64,000 nt of DNA from UBA11606 sp049437325 (GTDB lineage: Bacteria; Actinomycetota; Acidimicrobiia; Acidimicrobiales; Aldehydirespiratoraceae): positions 1 to 64,000 of the forward strand of contig JBMTIM010000010.1 in NCBI GenBank assembly GCA_049437325.1. Reading direction: 5' to 3'. Position numbers and translations under genes: made by a program. Positions 50,056 through 59,212 of the stretch are shown in pieces. The notes under the pieces are model-generated. The model made no database searches, was not told where the DNA came from, and was given only the letters and a program-made list of their open reading frames with translations. Within the stretch, counting starts at the first letter, position 1. Each line of letters begins with the position of its first letter.

Positions 50056-51065
50056 GAACGCGCGGCGGAGCCTGCCAAGGATTCAAGCGTGGTCTGGAAG
50101 ATCGGAAGAAGGACTTCGGCCTCGAGTTTCTGATCATCCTTCATGTCTGCGAGCTTCTCGCCGGCCCGCAGGGCAACCGCCAGCCGGGGATCCGAAGGGT
50201 CGTTGATCTCTCGAAGTCGCGAAATCACCGCAGGGGAGAGATCGACGCCGAGGGACTGCATCGGCTTGGTGGTCACGATCGACCCCACCAACTGGGAAAC
50301 CACCGTGGCCTCCTTGGCCTTGAGCCAGATCGCAACCGCCCCGAATCCAACCCCCGCCATGCACAGGCCATGTGCCCACCAGTAGGCGCCGGAGCCGGGC
50401 CCACCGAAGTAGAAGAAGATCGGAACCCCAGCATTGAGCAAGAGCGCAAGCCCCATCTGTTGCGAGTAGCGGTCACCGAAGCGGCGGGCGAGTTGGGTGA
50501 AATGCAGCGCAACGGCCACCTGAACCCCCACCGCCAGTACCACCAAGATCGCCACCCCGGTCGTCTCGGGCTTGAGCCCTCGGAGGCTGTCTTGGGCTAC
50601 GAGAAGGATCCCAAGCGCCACGCCCACGAGGGGCATCCCGACGCTCATCATTCGCCAACTGTTGGATTCATCCCGCCGCTTCGTGAGCAGGAGCAGGTAG
50701 GCGAGCGGTGGGATGGCGACGGCTGCCGCCAACTGGCCCGAGGCACCAAACACTCGCTTGGCAGAATCTGTGGCATCGAAGATCGCTCCGGGGGAAGCGA
50801 CGCCGTGAAGCAGGACGAAGAGGCCCGAACTGACCAGCGCTCCCGCCACCAAGGCATTCTCGACGAACCCGACACGCACGGACGCCTGCAGGGCGAGACT
50901 CGCAGCAACGGTGCACAGCACGCCTGACCCAATCATGACCGAGGCGATGAGCCAGGGACTGGCGAAACTACCAGCGCCGGTCAGACCGAGGCTGACCGCT
51001 GGCGCAAACGCAAGAACGCCAATCAAGAGGAATGGAATCTTCACGTTGATCGAAGTCGACTGCAC
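50052..51065 (-). CDS. Polytopic membrane protein, probable sensory partner of the EAL protein
   Basis: A 337-residue protein with about eight membrane helices (residues 8-265) and a C-terminal soluble tail of 70 residues rich in Leu and charges (LGVDLSPAVISRLREINDPS). The topology is like the MASE-type membrane sensory modules that are usually fused to GGDEF/EAL proteins, but I cannot assign a specific family. The stop overlaps the EAL gene start by four bases (ATGA), so the pair is translationally coupled and probably forms a split receptor. ATG 51065; the 143 bases upstream hold no gene. Confidence 0.65.
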   Translation of the reverse strand: MQSTSINVKIPFLLIGVLAFAPAVSLGLTGAGSFASPWLIASVMIGSGVLCTVAASLALQASVRVGFVENALVAGALVSSGLFVLLHGVASPGAIFDATDSAKRVFGASGQLAAAVAIPPLAYLLLLTKRRDESNSWRMMSVGMPLVGVALGILLVAQDSLRGLKPETTGVAILVVLAVGVQVAVALHFTQLARRFGDRYSQQMGLALLLNAGVPIFFYFGGPGSGAYWWAHGLCMAGVGFGAVAIWLKAKEATVVSQLVGSIVTTKPMQSLGVDLSPAVISRLREINDPSDPRLAVALRAGEKLADMKDDQKLEAEVLLPIFQTTLESLAGSAARS

Positions 51066-51208
51066 TCACACTCCTTCGGCAATTCGGCAACATTTCTTGA
51101 GCGGTCGGTCGTGGTCGTACGACAACCATCGTCAACGTAACACAGCGGTCAGATTCCACGAACAACGCCACGGTTGGCTGGCGGATTTCTCGGCACCGTC
51201 CGACCCGG

Positions 51209-52207
51209 TCAGTGGAACGTGTAATTGGTCCAGTGATGAACGATCTCGTTCGGGAGAACCAGCGGACTCATGAACGAGGAGCGGTTGACCGCATCAGGAA
51301 AGAACTGGGTCTCGAGGCACAGGCCCGCCATCGGCGCGAAGCCGCCCTGCTCGGGTGAACCGTCGAGTTGATGCCCGGTGTACACCTGCACCCCGGGGAG
51401 CGAGGTTTCGACGGTGAGGTGCTGCCCAGTCCGGGGGTCGTAGAGACCCACCTGGGTTCCAGGAGAGAGCGCATAGCAATGGTCGATACCATCGAGGCCA
51501 ATGCGCCGGACGGCGTCGCCGATTCGTGGGCCATCGGCGAGGTCGAACCTGCTGCTGCGGGTGGGCCTCAGGATCCCTGTCGGGATGAGCTGCTTGTCGA
51601 CATCCACAACCCCATCGGCATTGAGGCGGAGGTGATGGTCCTCGATCGTGCCGGTCCCGGCCAGATTCCAGTAGGTGTGATTGGCGAGAGAAACCGGTGT
51701 CGCTCGATCGGCCGAGGCCGACCAGGCGAAGCGGAGCCGGTTGGCCTGCAACGTCCAAACGACCTCGACATCGAGGTTGCCGGGGTAGCCACCTTCGCCG
51801 TCGAAACGATGAAGGCGGAAGTGGACTGCCGTTTCGACAGGATCGGTCTCGAACGCCCAGCGACGCTGCCCGAAGCCGGTTGGACCCCCATGGAGGTGAT
51901 GCTTGCCTTCGTTGGAAACAAGATCGTGACGATGCCCGTCGATCGAGAAGCTGGAACCCCCGATCCTGTTCGCGACTGGGCCCACGGTGCACCCGAGGTA
52001 GGGCCGGTTGACGGCGTACGCCACAGGGTCACGGTGCGCAAGCGTGACGCCGGCCGCCGAGGGGTGTCCCGAGGGCATCAACGTCCAGAGGGTCGCGCCG
52101 AGATCGAGCAGTGTCACCGTCATGCAATCATTCGACAGTTCGACGGCAGAGATCGTCTCACCCGACGGCAGTCGACCCACGGTTCGGACGGAAACGGCTC
52201 CGGTCAT
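51209..52207 (-). CDS. galM: Aldose 1-epimerase (galactose mutarotase)
   Basis: A 332-residue beta-sandwich epimerase. Conserved His in KHHLHGGPTGFGQRRW (about 100), the catalytic acid His in LANHTYWNLAG (about 185) and the catalytic base Glu in GLCLETQFFPDAVN (about 300) match GalM. It interconverts alpha and beta anomers of galactose or related aldoses in the cytosol, supplying the alpha-anomer to galactokinase. The frame continues upstream; ATG 52207 gives MTGAVSVRTVGRL, a normal start. Third gene of the galactoside operon, 43 bases behind the galactokinase gene. Confidence 0.92.
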   Translation of the reverse strand: MTGAVSVRTVGRLPSGETISAVELSNDCMTVTLLDLGATLWTLMPSGHPSAAGVTLAHRDPVAYAVNRPYLGCTVGPVANRIGGSSFSIDGHRHDLVSNEGKHHLHGGPTGFGQRRWAFETDPVETAVHFRLHRFDGEGGYPGNLDVEVVWTLQANRLRFAWSASADRATPVSLANHTYWNLAGTGTIEDHHLRLNADGVVDVDKQLIPTGILRPTRSSRFDLADGPRIGDAVRRIGLDGIDHCYALSPGTQVGLYDPRTGQHLTVETSLPGVQVYTGHQLDGSPEQGGFAPMAGLCLETQFFPDAVNRSSFMSPLVLPNEIVHHWTNYTFH

Positions 52208-52250
52208 CGGTGACGGTCCAGGGTGAAGTGGTCGGTCATCGTCAGCCGAG

Positions 52251-53279
52251 TCACAGCACGCTCGCTCCGGCAGATGCCGTTGCGACGAAGCCCCGGTCGA
52301 GCGCACCCGGCCGGGTCAACGCAACCACCGCCCCGCCGAAACCCGCACCCGTGAGTCGAGCGCCGTAGACACCGGGAACGGTCGAGAGCTCGTCGACGAG
52401 TGCGTCGAGCACCGATGTTGAAACCTCGAAGTCATGACCGAGGCTTCGATGAGAGTCGAGCATCTGCTGCCCTGCCTCGGCGTAGTCGCCCGTGGCGAGT
52501 GCCTTGGCGAAGATCGCGACTCGCTCGTTCTCGGTGACGACATGACGGGCTCGGGCCCGCAACACGGGGTCGTCGAGATCTTCGACGGCGTCGAGCGAAG
52601 CAATCCGCAGAGGCCCGATGACTTCCTCTGCCGCCTCGCACTGGGCGCGACGGGTGGCGTATTCGGAGTCGACAAGTTCTCGATGCTGTCCCGAGTGCAC
52701 GATCACGATCTCGACGTCGTCGGGGACGAGGTGGGGGGTGATCTCGAGCGTGTGGCAATCGATCAGGAGCGCATGACCGGGGATCCCAGACGCGATCGTC
52801 AGCTGATCCATGATGCCGCACGGCACACCGGTTGCACGATGCTCCGCAGCCTGGCAAAGCATCGCACGTTCGAGCGGCGAACCTTCGTGGCCCAACATGA
52901 GTGCCGCAGCGACCTGCACGGCAGCGCTGGAAGAAAGACCGGCGACCGGCAGATCGGACGACAGTTGACCGGTAAAGCCGACAGCGCTGCCCATCTCCGC
53001 AGCAACGCCGGCGAGATGCCGCGCCCACCGCGGTTCGATGCCAGCCGGATCGGTGACCGGCAAGGAGAAGTGCGCCGCAACAGGTTCTCGGTCAGACCTC
53101 GCCTCGACCCAGTGTCCGCCCACCTCACCGGCAATACGCACACCACGGTTGATCGCCATCGGAAAAACGAGTCCACCCGTGTAGTCGGTGTGGTCACCGA
53201 TCAGGTTCACCCGTCCGGGGGCGAACACGTCCCGCCTCTCCGCCGACACTTCGGTCATCGGGTCAGTCCCATCGCTCAC
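52251..53279 (-). CDS. galK: Galactokinase (GHMP kinase)
   Basis: A 342-residue GHMP kinase. Galactokinase signature APGRVNLIGDHTDYTGGLVF (residues 20-39, Asp for the usual Glu), ATP-binding LPVAGLSSSAAVQVA (about 110-124) and C-terminal LTGAGFGGAVVAL. It phosphorylates galactose at C1. It is shorter than typical GalK (about 385), mainly in the middle, so another sugar (for example an arabinose-type GHMP substrate) cannot be excluded, but neighbours GH4 alpha-galactosidase and mutarotase favour galactose. GTG 53279 or ATG 53258 could start it. No galT or galE is present nearby. Confidence 0.88.
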   Translation of the reverse strand: MSDGTDPMTEVSAERRDVFAPGRVNLIGDHTDYTGGLVFPMAINRGVRIAGEVGGHWVEARSDREPVAAHFSLPVTDPAGIEPRWARHLAGVAAEMGSAVGFTGQLSSDLPVAGLSSSAAVQVAAALMLGHEGSPLERAMLCQAAEHRATGVPCGIMDQLTIASGIPGHALLIDCHTLEITPHLVPDDVEIVIVHSGQHRELVDSEYATRRAQCEAAEEVIGPLRIASLDAVEDLDDPVLRARARHVVTENERVAIFAKALATGDYAEAGQQMLDSHRSLGHDFEVSTSVLDALVDELSTVPGVYGARLTGAGFGGAVVALTRPGALDRGFVATASAGASVL

Positions 53280-53296
53280 AACGGTATGCCTACGTT

Positions 53297-54622
53297 CTAC
53301 TGCAGGAATGCAGGCAGGTACGGGCCGTGCGCTTCGAGCAGATCATCGACCAATCGGTGGATCTGCTCGAGATCGAGCTCGGCGGCAGTGTGCGGGTCGA
53401 GCATCGCAGCATGGTAGACGTGCGCTCTGTCGCCGGTCTTGAGTGCCTCCACGGTGAGTGCTTGGGGGCCAAGATTCGTCTGGATCGTCGCAGCAAGTTG
53501 GGGAGGCAGCGAACCCACGCGCTGTGGGTGAAGTCCGGTGCCGTCGACGACCGTCGGCACCTCCACGATGCAACCGTCGGGAAGGTTCTCGATGTACCCC
53601 CGATTCGCCACGTTGGTGTACACGGTCCGTTCGGTGTCGGTCTCGATGCTGTGAATGATCTGCGGCGCGAATTCGTTGCTGGCGGGAATGTGCAGTTCCT
53701 CGGACTCGTCCTCCAACCGAGCGCGAAGCGCTTCCCACTCGGCGTTCTGCACTTCGCACCGTCTGATGTACTCGCGCAGCGGGATTCGGAACTCTTCGAC
53801 AAGGTCGGGCCGATCACGCTTGATGAACCACGGGGTGTACTCGGCAAAGTGCTCACTCGACTCGGCCACGAAGTACCCAAGCCGGCGCATCACCTCGTAG
53901 CGAACAGCATCGGACAACCCCGTCTCCCCTCGTTCGGGGGCGTCAGCAGGCCTCGTATGCAGCATTTTCAGTGCGGGGTAGACGTCTGCCCCCTGATGTT
54001 CGAGGTCGAGGTAGAACGCCATGTGGTTGATGCCCGCCGCCGTGTAGTCGAGTTCGGTGGCTGGAATCCCGAGATCGTGAGCCAACTGCTCGGCGGTCAG
54101 CGGGATGGAGTGACACAGGCCGTAGCCGGGATGCCGTCCCAGCTCGGACAGCGCCCACATGTTGATGGCCATCGGGTTCGCATAGTTCAACAGCACGGCA
54201 TCAGCAGCCACCTCGCTGATGTCGTTGGCCACATCGATCAGAACCGGTGCAGTTCGCAATCCCCGCATGATGCCGCCGATGCCCAGCGTGTCGGCAATGG
54301 TCTGTTGAAGCCCGTAGCGCTCCGGAATCTCGAAATCGAGCACCGTCGAGGGCTGGTATCCCCCGACCTGGAACATGGTGACCACATAATCGGCCCCGTC
54401 GAGCGCCTGTCGTCGATCCGTCGTTGCATCGACGGTCATCGAAACACCGAGGCCGGCACCGATCCGATTGGCAACGATCTCCGACGTCCGCAGCCGCTGC
54501 TCATCGATGTCGTGCAACGAGAAGCTCAATCGGCCGCGCAGCTCGGGATAGGCGTTCAAATCACCGATCAGATTTCGAGCAAAGACCGTGCTCCCTGCTC
54601 CGACGAATGCGACCCGAACCAC
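53297..54622 (-). CDS. melA: GH4 alpha-galactosidase
   Basis: A 441-residue family GH4 glycosidase using NAD+ and a divalent metal (Mn2+). The N-terminal Rossmann motif is VAFVGAGSTVFARNLIGD. The metal and sugar specificity motif is CHSIP (about 167-171); C-H-S-V/I is the GH4 signature of alpha-galactosidases, as opposed to C-H-E, C-D-M-P or C-N-V-P in other activities. INHMAFY supplies the second metal ligand. It would release galactose from melibiose- or raffinose-like sugars inside the cell. GTG 54622 with an upstream GAGGAGC ribosome-binding site; 17 bases before galK. Confidence 0.9.
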   Translation of the reverse strand: MVRVAFVGAGSTVFARNLIGDLNAYPELRGRLSFSLHDIDEQRLRTSEIVANRIGAGLGVSMTVDATTDRRQALDGADYVVTMFQVGGYQPSTVLDFEIPERYGLQQTIADTLGIGGIMRGLRTAPVLIDVANDISEVAADAVLLNYANPMAINMWALSELGRHPGYGLCHSIPLTAEQLAHDLGIPATELDYTAAGINHMAFYLDLEHQGADVYPALKMLHTRPADAPERGETGLSDAVRYEVMRRLGYFVAESSEHFAEYTPWFIKRDRPDLVEEFRIPLREYIRRCEVQNAEWEALRARLEDESEELHIPASNEFAPQIIHSIETDTERTVYTNVANRGYIENLPDGCIVEVPTVVDGTGLHPQRVGSLPPQLAATIQTNLGPQALTVEALKTGDRAHVYHAAMLDPHTAAELDLEQIHRLVDDLLEAHGPYLPAFLQ

Positions 54623-54670
54623 CCTCGCTCCTCTGTGTCGTCCGCGCCCGCTCAGCGCCGAGCGTCGCCC

Positions 54671-55780
54671 TCAGTGATGGTCGACATAGTGCTGTGCCAG
54701 CGGATCTCCACCGAAGTCCATCGACAGATCCCGCCAGACAGTGTGCACATGGTTCACGTCACGCTGGGTGTTGTCGTACTCGATCAGCAGGTTGCCTCCC
54801 TGCAGTCGGTAGTAGTGCGGCTCACCGGGATGGATTCCACCGGCCCACAAGAAGTGGAGATCGTCGAGGTGCTGCTCGGCCCGTTTCCACTGCTCATCGG
54901 CGAGCGTCGGGTTGATCTGTTCGAGGTAGCAACCCAACAGGTCGCGCAGCAGCCGACGGTGCGCAGCAGTGTGGGTCACCGGCGCACCCTTCGGTCGAGC
55001 AGAAAGGGCAAGCGCCTGTTGATGTTCGTCGGTCCATCCGGCGTTCGTCGTCGCAGCGTCGTGCACGGCGCGGAGATACTCGTCGGTCTCGTCACCGAAT
55101 CGACCACGCCAGATCTCGTCGAGGCGAAGCACCGAATCCCCGCCCCGCAACTGCGTTCGATTGGCCCCGACGATGTCGACAGGGGCCTGTGCCGACAGAT
55201 GAACCGCCGCTCTCGACTCGTCGTCGAGTGACAACAACAACTCTCGGGCAAGATCTTCGGCTCCGGCCAGCGGCCGAAGAGGATGCGGACCGAGCAAGGT
55301 GCTCGACGCCGGGTCGGCACCGAGAAACAGCGGGGTCGAGGAGGCAACCCTGCCGTCTCGGATCGTGAAGTGCAACGAGACGTGATGGCCGCCGAATCGC
55401 CACGACCACTCCGACGAGTCGGGGTCACCGAAGACGGCAAGCCAGTAGAGCAGTGGATCGCGACCACGCTCGCGACCGTAGGAAACGCCAAAGCCCTCGA
55501 CCCGGTCGAGGACGTTCTCGAGACCGATGATCGTCGACACGGTGGTGTGGCCGGCCTCACTGAGTGCAGCAGCGAGGAGTCGGTGCACGATTCGATGCTG
55601 ACGGGAACGCATGTCGCTCAAGGCGAGGCCCCCGTGATCGGTCGGTGTGTAGAACCAGCGCAGCCGCTCGGCGTCGTCGAATGCGTGGGTGACGGCCGTG
55701 CGCTGCTCGTCGTCGAGGTCCTCCAGCAGATCCCGGACCGCCGCAGCCATCGCCTCGGCTTGCTGGCCCGGATCAGACAT
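54671..55780 (-). CDS. DUF3500-family protein
   Basis: A 369-residue soluble protein of the DUF3500 type: N-terminal helical part (LDDEQRTAVTHAFDDAERLRW), GGLALSDMRSRQHRIVHRLL, LYWLAVFGDPDSSEWSWRFG, GGHHVSLHFTI and the C-terminal HYYRLQGGNLLIEYDNTQRD with HVHTVWRDLSMDFGGDPL. The family function is not established; its conserved His, Trp and Asp suggest an enzyme. ATG 55780 overlaps the upstream FAD monooxygenase by eight bases, so the two are coupled. Forty-eight bases separate its stop from the melA start. Confidence 0.85.
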   Translation of the reverse strand: MSDPGQQAEAMAAAVRDLLEDLDDEQRTAVTHAFDDAERLRWFYTPTDHGGLALSDMRSRQHRIVHRLLAAALSEAGHTTVSTIIGLENVLDRVEGFGVSYGRERGRDPLLYWLAVFGDPDSSEWSWRFGGHHVSLHFTIRDGRVASSTPLFLGADPASSTLLGPHPLRPLAGAEDLARELLLSLDDESRAAVHLSAQAPVDIVGANRTQLRGGDSVLRLDEIWRGRFGDETDEYLRAVHDAATTNAGWTDEHQQALALSARPKGAPVTHTAAHRRLLRDLLGCYLEQINPTLADEQWKRAEQHLDDLHFLWAGGIHPGEPHYYRLQGGNLLIEYDNTQRDVNHVHTVWRDLSMDFGGDPLAQHYVDHH

Positions 55781-56972
55781 TGGCCGGCTCCGGGTCACCG
55801 GGTGCGTGGAGCCCAAAGATCAGTTCAGGGTCGCCAGGTTTCCAGGTACTCAGCACCTGCGACCGGGCACCGATCCGGCGGGTCCGATCGAGCAGGTCGC
55901 GGCCGAGCGCAAGCTGTTCGGTCTCCCACCGCTGAAGTGCACTGTCGATGGCACGGCCCGATCGCAGATGACGGTCGAGTGTCCATGCGTCTTCTGCCGC
56001 CTTGGCGGTACCGGCCGCCGCATGAGGACGAACGGCAAAGGCCGCATCACCGATGAGACAGACCCGCCCGAACCGCATGCGGGAAATCGAGATGTCGTAG
56101 ACCACCTGCAGGAACGGCTCCTCCACCGCAGCGACGACGGCAGCAATGGTGGCGGGAAGCCGGGCCGCAGCCGTGGCCCGCAACTCGGCGACGTGTTCGG
56201 GAGCGACGAGTCCGGGGGGTACCGAGAGGTCCCGAACGACCCCGTCGTGATCGGTCAGCAGTGATCGAAGGTCGCCACCGTCGAGGTAATTGCGGTACCA
56301 GACGAAGTTGAGCAGCCGTTCGCCCTTCTCGACCGAACCGTCGAGAGACGGGATCGGGTACACGAGGATGTGACTGTTGGCGTAGACGTGGTACGTGATC
56401 GCATCAGCGAGCCGCGCGGTGATCTCGGGCGGCAGATCGGCCTCGGACACAGTGCCCCTCCACGCCACGTAGCCGCTGTAGTCGGCCCTGGCGTCGGGGA
56501 GGAGCTGCGCCCGCACGGTCGAGCCGATTCCATCAGCAGCAACGACGAGATCAGCGCTCAGCGCCGAGCCATCGTCGAACGCCACGGACGCTCCCCGTTC
56601 GTCGTTGCGGACCTCGACGGCAGTGCGGTCGAGGTGATAGCGATCGCCGTCGAATGCCCCCAGCAGTCGGCGGTACACCGTGTTCCATGAACTGAACCGG
56701 TACGCGTGCTCAGCCTGATGGAGCACTGTGTCGTCGCGGTCGAGATAGACGATCTCGCTGGTCGTGATCGAGATCTCGTCCAGATCCACGCCGGCCCGCT
56801 CTGCGAGGTAACGGGAACACGCCCGCAGAAAGCCGATTCCGGCTCCCCGTTGCTCGAGCTCTCGTGGAGCGCGCTCATGGATCTCGACGTCGTGGCCGGC
56901 GTCTCGGAGCAGACACGCAGCGGTCAGTCCGCCGATGGAGCCGCCGATCACGAGCACACGTGAGGGCTGCAA
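55773..56972 (-). CDS. FAD-dependent aromatic-type monooxygenase
   Basis: A 399-residue class A flavoprotein monooxygenase: FAD-binding VLVIGGSIGGLTAACLLRDA, central DGIGSTVRAQLLPDA (DG motif) and GRVCLIGDAAFAVRPHAAAGT (GD motif), most like the 2,6-dihydroxypyridine/salicylate hydroxylase group. It would hydroxylate an aromatic or heteroaromatic ring with NAD(P)H and O2. No ATG is available: TTG 56972 gives a 15-residue lead to the first strand and is preferred, while a GTG at 57026 would run into the upstream gene. The stop lies inside the DUF3500 gene start. Confidence 0.85.
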   Translation of the reverse strand: MQPSRVLVIGGSIGGLTAACLLRDAGHDVEIHERAPRELEQRGAGIGFLRACSRYLAERAGVDLDEISITTSEIVYLDRDDTVLHQAEHAYRFSSWNTVYRRLLGAFDGDRYHLDRTAVEVRNDERGASVAFDDGSALSADLVVAADGIGSTVRAQLLPDARADYSGYVAWRGTVSEADLPPEITARLADAITYHVYANSHILVYPIPSLDGSVEKGERLLNFVWYRNYLDGGDLRSLLTDHDGVVRDLSVPPGLVAPEHVAELRATAAARLPATIAAVVAAVEEPFLQVVYDISISRMRFGRVCLIGDAAFAVRPHAAAGTAKAAEDAWTLDRHLRSGRAIDSALQRWETEQLALGRDLLDRTRRIGARSQVLSTWKPGDPELIFGLHAPGDPEPANV

Positions 56973-56983
56973 GGTCGAGATGG

Positions 56984-57505
56984 TCAGCCGGGTACGCCGA
57001 AGGTTGCGATCGAGTCGACGCGGCACTCAAACAGGACGCGACGCTCGTCGATCGACGGATCGCGCAGGCCGTACTCGTCTCCCTCGCCGATGTACTTCTG
57101 CCAGATCCGGTTGAGCTGTGCGGTGACGCGTTCGCCCTCGACCGGGTCGTCCTCACTGATCTCGCGTTCGACCGTGACCTTCATCGAGACCCAGTGATAC
57201 ATGTTCTCCGGGTTGACGATGGCGATGGTGACCTGCGGCGTGTCGCGGATCCACTGGGTCTTCTTGCGATGTTCGGCGACGTTGATCAGGACCTTGTCGC
57301 CTTCGTAGTCGAACCACATGGGCGTGAGGTTGGGACGACCAGCCGAGCCCATCACCGCCATGACGCAGGCGTAGGGCTTGTCCATCAGCTGCTTGTAGGT
57401 CGGGTCGAGATCGCTGATCGACGCGATCTGCTGGCGATCGCCGATCCCGAATTGCCCGGCACCCAACCCGGCGGAGACGTCGATGAACTTGTTGACCTGA
57501 ACCAT
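56984..57505 (-). CDS. Split-barrel PPOX/F420-type oxidoreductase-family protein
   Basis: A 173-residue protein of the pyridoxamine-phosphate-oxidase-like split beta-barrel fold: KPYACVMAVMGSAGRPNLTP, then MWFDYEGDKVLINVAEHRKK and VTIAIVNPENMYHWVSMKVT. In actinobacteria such proteins often bind F420 or FMN and reduce or sequester metabolites; no cofactor can be fixed from sequence. ATG 57505 has a GAAGGGG ribosome-binding site. It precedes the FAD monooxygenase by 11 bases, in one operon. Confidence 0.85.
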   Translation of the reverse strand: MVQVNKFIDVSAGLGAGQFGIGDRQQIASISDLDPTYKQLMDKPYACVMAVMGSAGRPNLTPMWFDYEGDKVLINVAEHRKKTQWIRDTPQVTIAIVNPENMYHWVSMKVTVEREISEDDPVEGERVTAQLNRIWQKYIGEGDEYGLRDPSIDERRVLFECRVDSIATFGVPG

Positions 57506-57584
57506 GTGAACCCCTTCTCGTTGTCCGTTCGTGTTCGTGAACGTACTCGCGCAGGTCGCAGATGTCCCACGCACCGATGCGTCC

Positions 57585-59126
57585 CTAGCCGCGACTCACC
57601 GCCATGATGTGTCGATATTCCGTCGGATCGATCCGCACGTCGATCAGGTAGGGGGCACGGGCGTCGAGCGCGGACCGAAAGGCTTCGTGCAGGTTCTCGG
57701 CATTGTCGACGACCGTTGCCGACATGCCGAAGCCTTCGGCGATCGCGGCGAAGTTGCTGGCTCCGTAGCGAACCGCCCGCTGGTCCCCTTGGCCGTCGCG
57801 CTGCTTCAGCTTGATGAGGGTCAGTTCGGAGTCGTTGAAGACGGTCACACACACAGGGAGCTGCAGGCGCTGAAGCGTCTCGAGTTCGGCCAGCATCATC
57901 TGGAGACCACCGTCGCCGGTGAGGCTCAGCACCGACCGATCCGGACTGGCAAGCGACGCGCCGATAGCAGCGGGCAGGGCGTAGCCCATCGTTGCGAGAC
58001 CGTTGGAGATCAAGAGTTGTCGGCGTCGGGTGACCGGCCAGAACGGCAACACGGCGAGAAAATGCGCACCGGCATCGACAGTGACCATGCCGTCATCGGG
58101 CCAGACCTCTGCTGCGGATCGTACGAGTTCGATCGGCCCGAGTGGGCGAGCGGCATCGGACAGTCGCGCACGAACCGACCGCAAATGTTCGCGGGCGCCG
58201 CTGTGACTCGGCCTGCGTTCGGGAAGGACATCGGCCGGCTCACCCACGTAGGCCCACGAGACCGGAGCAAAGCGATGACTGGTCGGGACTGGATCGATGG
58301 CCACGACTTCGGCGGTGCCGGGCCAGGGACCGGGCATCGGTTCCACGTCGTCGAATCCGATCAGCACGACCATGTCGGCATCGACGAGGAGCTGACGCTC
58401 CGGCTCTGCGTTGGTGAACATGCCGGCGAGAAGCGGGTGACCCTCCGCCAGCGCGCCGGCCCCTTGATAGGTGGTGAGCACTGGGGCACCGAACGACTCG
58501 AGCGGGCCGGAAAGGTTGTCGGGTGCATGGATCCCCGTGATGACGACCGGGTGTTCCGACCCCTCGAGGCGGGCCCGAACCACGTCGGCTGCAGCAGCGG
58601 TCATCGGCTGGTCGACGCTTCGTGGTGGATCGATGTCGGTTGACGCACCGGCGTCGAGATCGAGATGCACGGCGCCGGACCGGCCACCGTCGACGCAAGA
58701 CAGCAGGTCCACCATCTCCTCGGCAGTGACGTCGTCACCGATCCGAGCGGTTCGAAGGGTCACCGGGCGAAGCACGGCGCGCTGGTCGAAGCGTTGATGG
58801 GCAACCCGTTCGCGTTGCGACATCGGGACGGTGTCGGTGATGACGACGAGCGGCGCGCGGTCAAGCGTGGCCTGTGCAGCGCCATTCACGACACTCGAAA
58901 CCCCTGGTCCCCGAGTGACGACGACGGCTGAAAGCGTGCCGGTGGTCAGACCATGAGCCGACGCCATCATCGCTGCGCCCGATTCACCGTGCGCCAGTAC
59001 GAACTCGATGCCGTTGCGCTCCAACTCGCCGATCAGTTCGAGATTGGGACCCCCGCCAGGTACCCCGAACACGTGCGTGCATCCCCGGTGACGAAGAGCA
59101 CGTGCGACCTCACCGATGGCTCCCAT
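57585..59126 (-). CDS. ThDP-dependent enzyme of the acetolactate synthase/benzoylformate decarboxylase type
   Basis: A 513-residue thiamine-diphosphate enzyme: N-terminal pyrimidine domain (HVFGVPGGGPNLELIGELER; catalytic Glu in FVLAHGESGAAMMA), a central Rossmann-like domain and a C-terminal pyrophosphate domain with SLTGDGGLQMMLAELETL ending in VFNDSELTL (G-D-G-x~26-N). Decarboxylation or carboligation of a 2-oxo acid is expected; the catabolic neighbours (monooxygenase, PPOX protein) suggest degradation rather than branched-chain amino acid synthesis. No regulatory subunit is adjacent. ATG 59126 is used; the long frame before it lacks coding character. It lies 79 bases upstream of the PPOX-fold gene, possibly the same transcript. 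Confidence 0.85.
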   Translation of the reverse strand: MGAIGEVARALRHRGCTHVFGVPGGGPNLELIGELERNGIEFVLAHGESGAAMMASAHGLTTGTLSAVVVTRGPGVSSVVNGAAQATLDRAPLVVITDTVPMSQRERVAHQRFDQRAVLRPVTLRTARIGDDVTAEEMVDLLSCVDGGRSGAVHLDLDAGASTDIDPPRSVDQPMTAAAADVVRARLEGSEHPVVITGIHAPDNLSGPLESFGAPVLTTYQGAGALAEGHPLLAGMFTNAEPERQLLVDADMVVLIGFDDVEPMPGPWPGTAEVVAIDPVPTSHRFAPVSWAYVGEPADVLPERRPSHSGAREHLRSVRARLSDAARPLGPIELVRSAAEVWPDDGMVTVDAGAHFLAVLPFWPVTRRRQLLISNGLATMGYALPAAIGASLASPDRSVLSLTGDGGLQMMLAELETLQRLQLPVCVTVFNDSELTLIKLKQRDGQGDQRAVRYGASNFAAIAEGFGMSATVVDNAENLHEAFRSALDARAPYLIDVRIDPTEYRHIMAVSRG

Positions 59127-59212
59127 ACCGGCGCAAACCCTACGCGGCGTGCTGCCCTGTCTGCGAAACGTTTGCAACGCCGAGCCAACACCACGGCCCA
59201 GGCGTTCGACGA

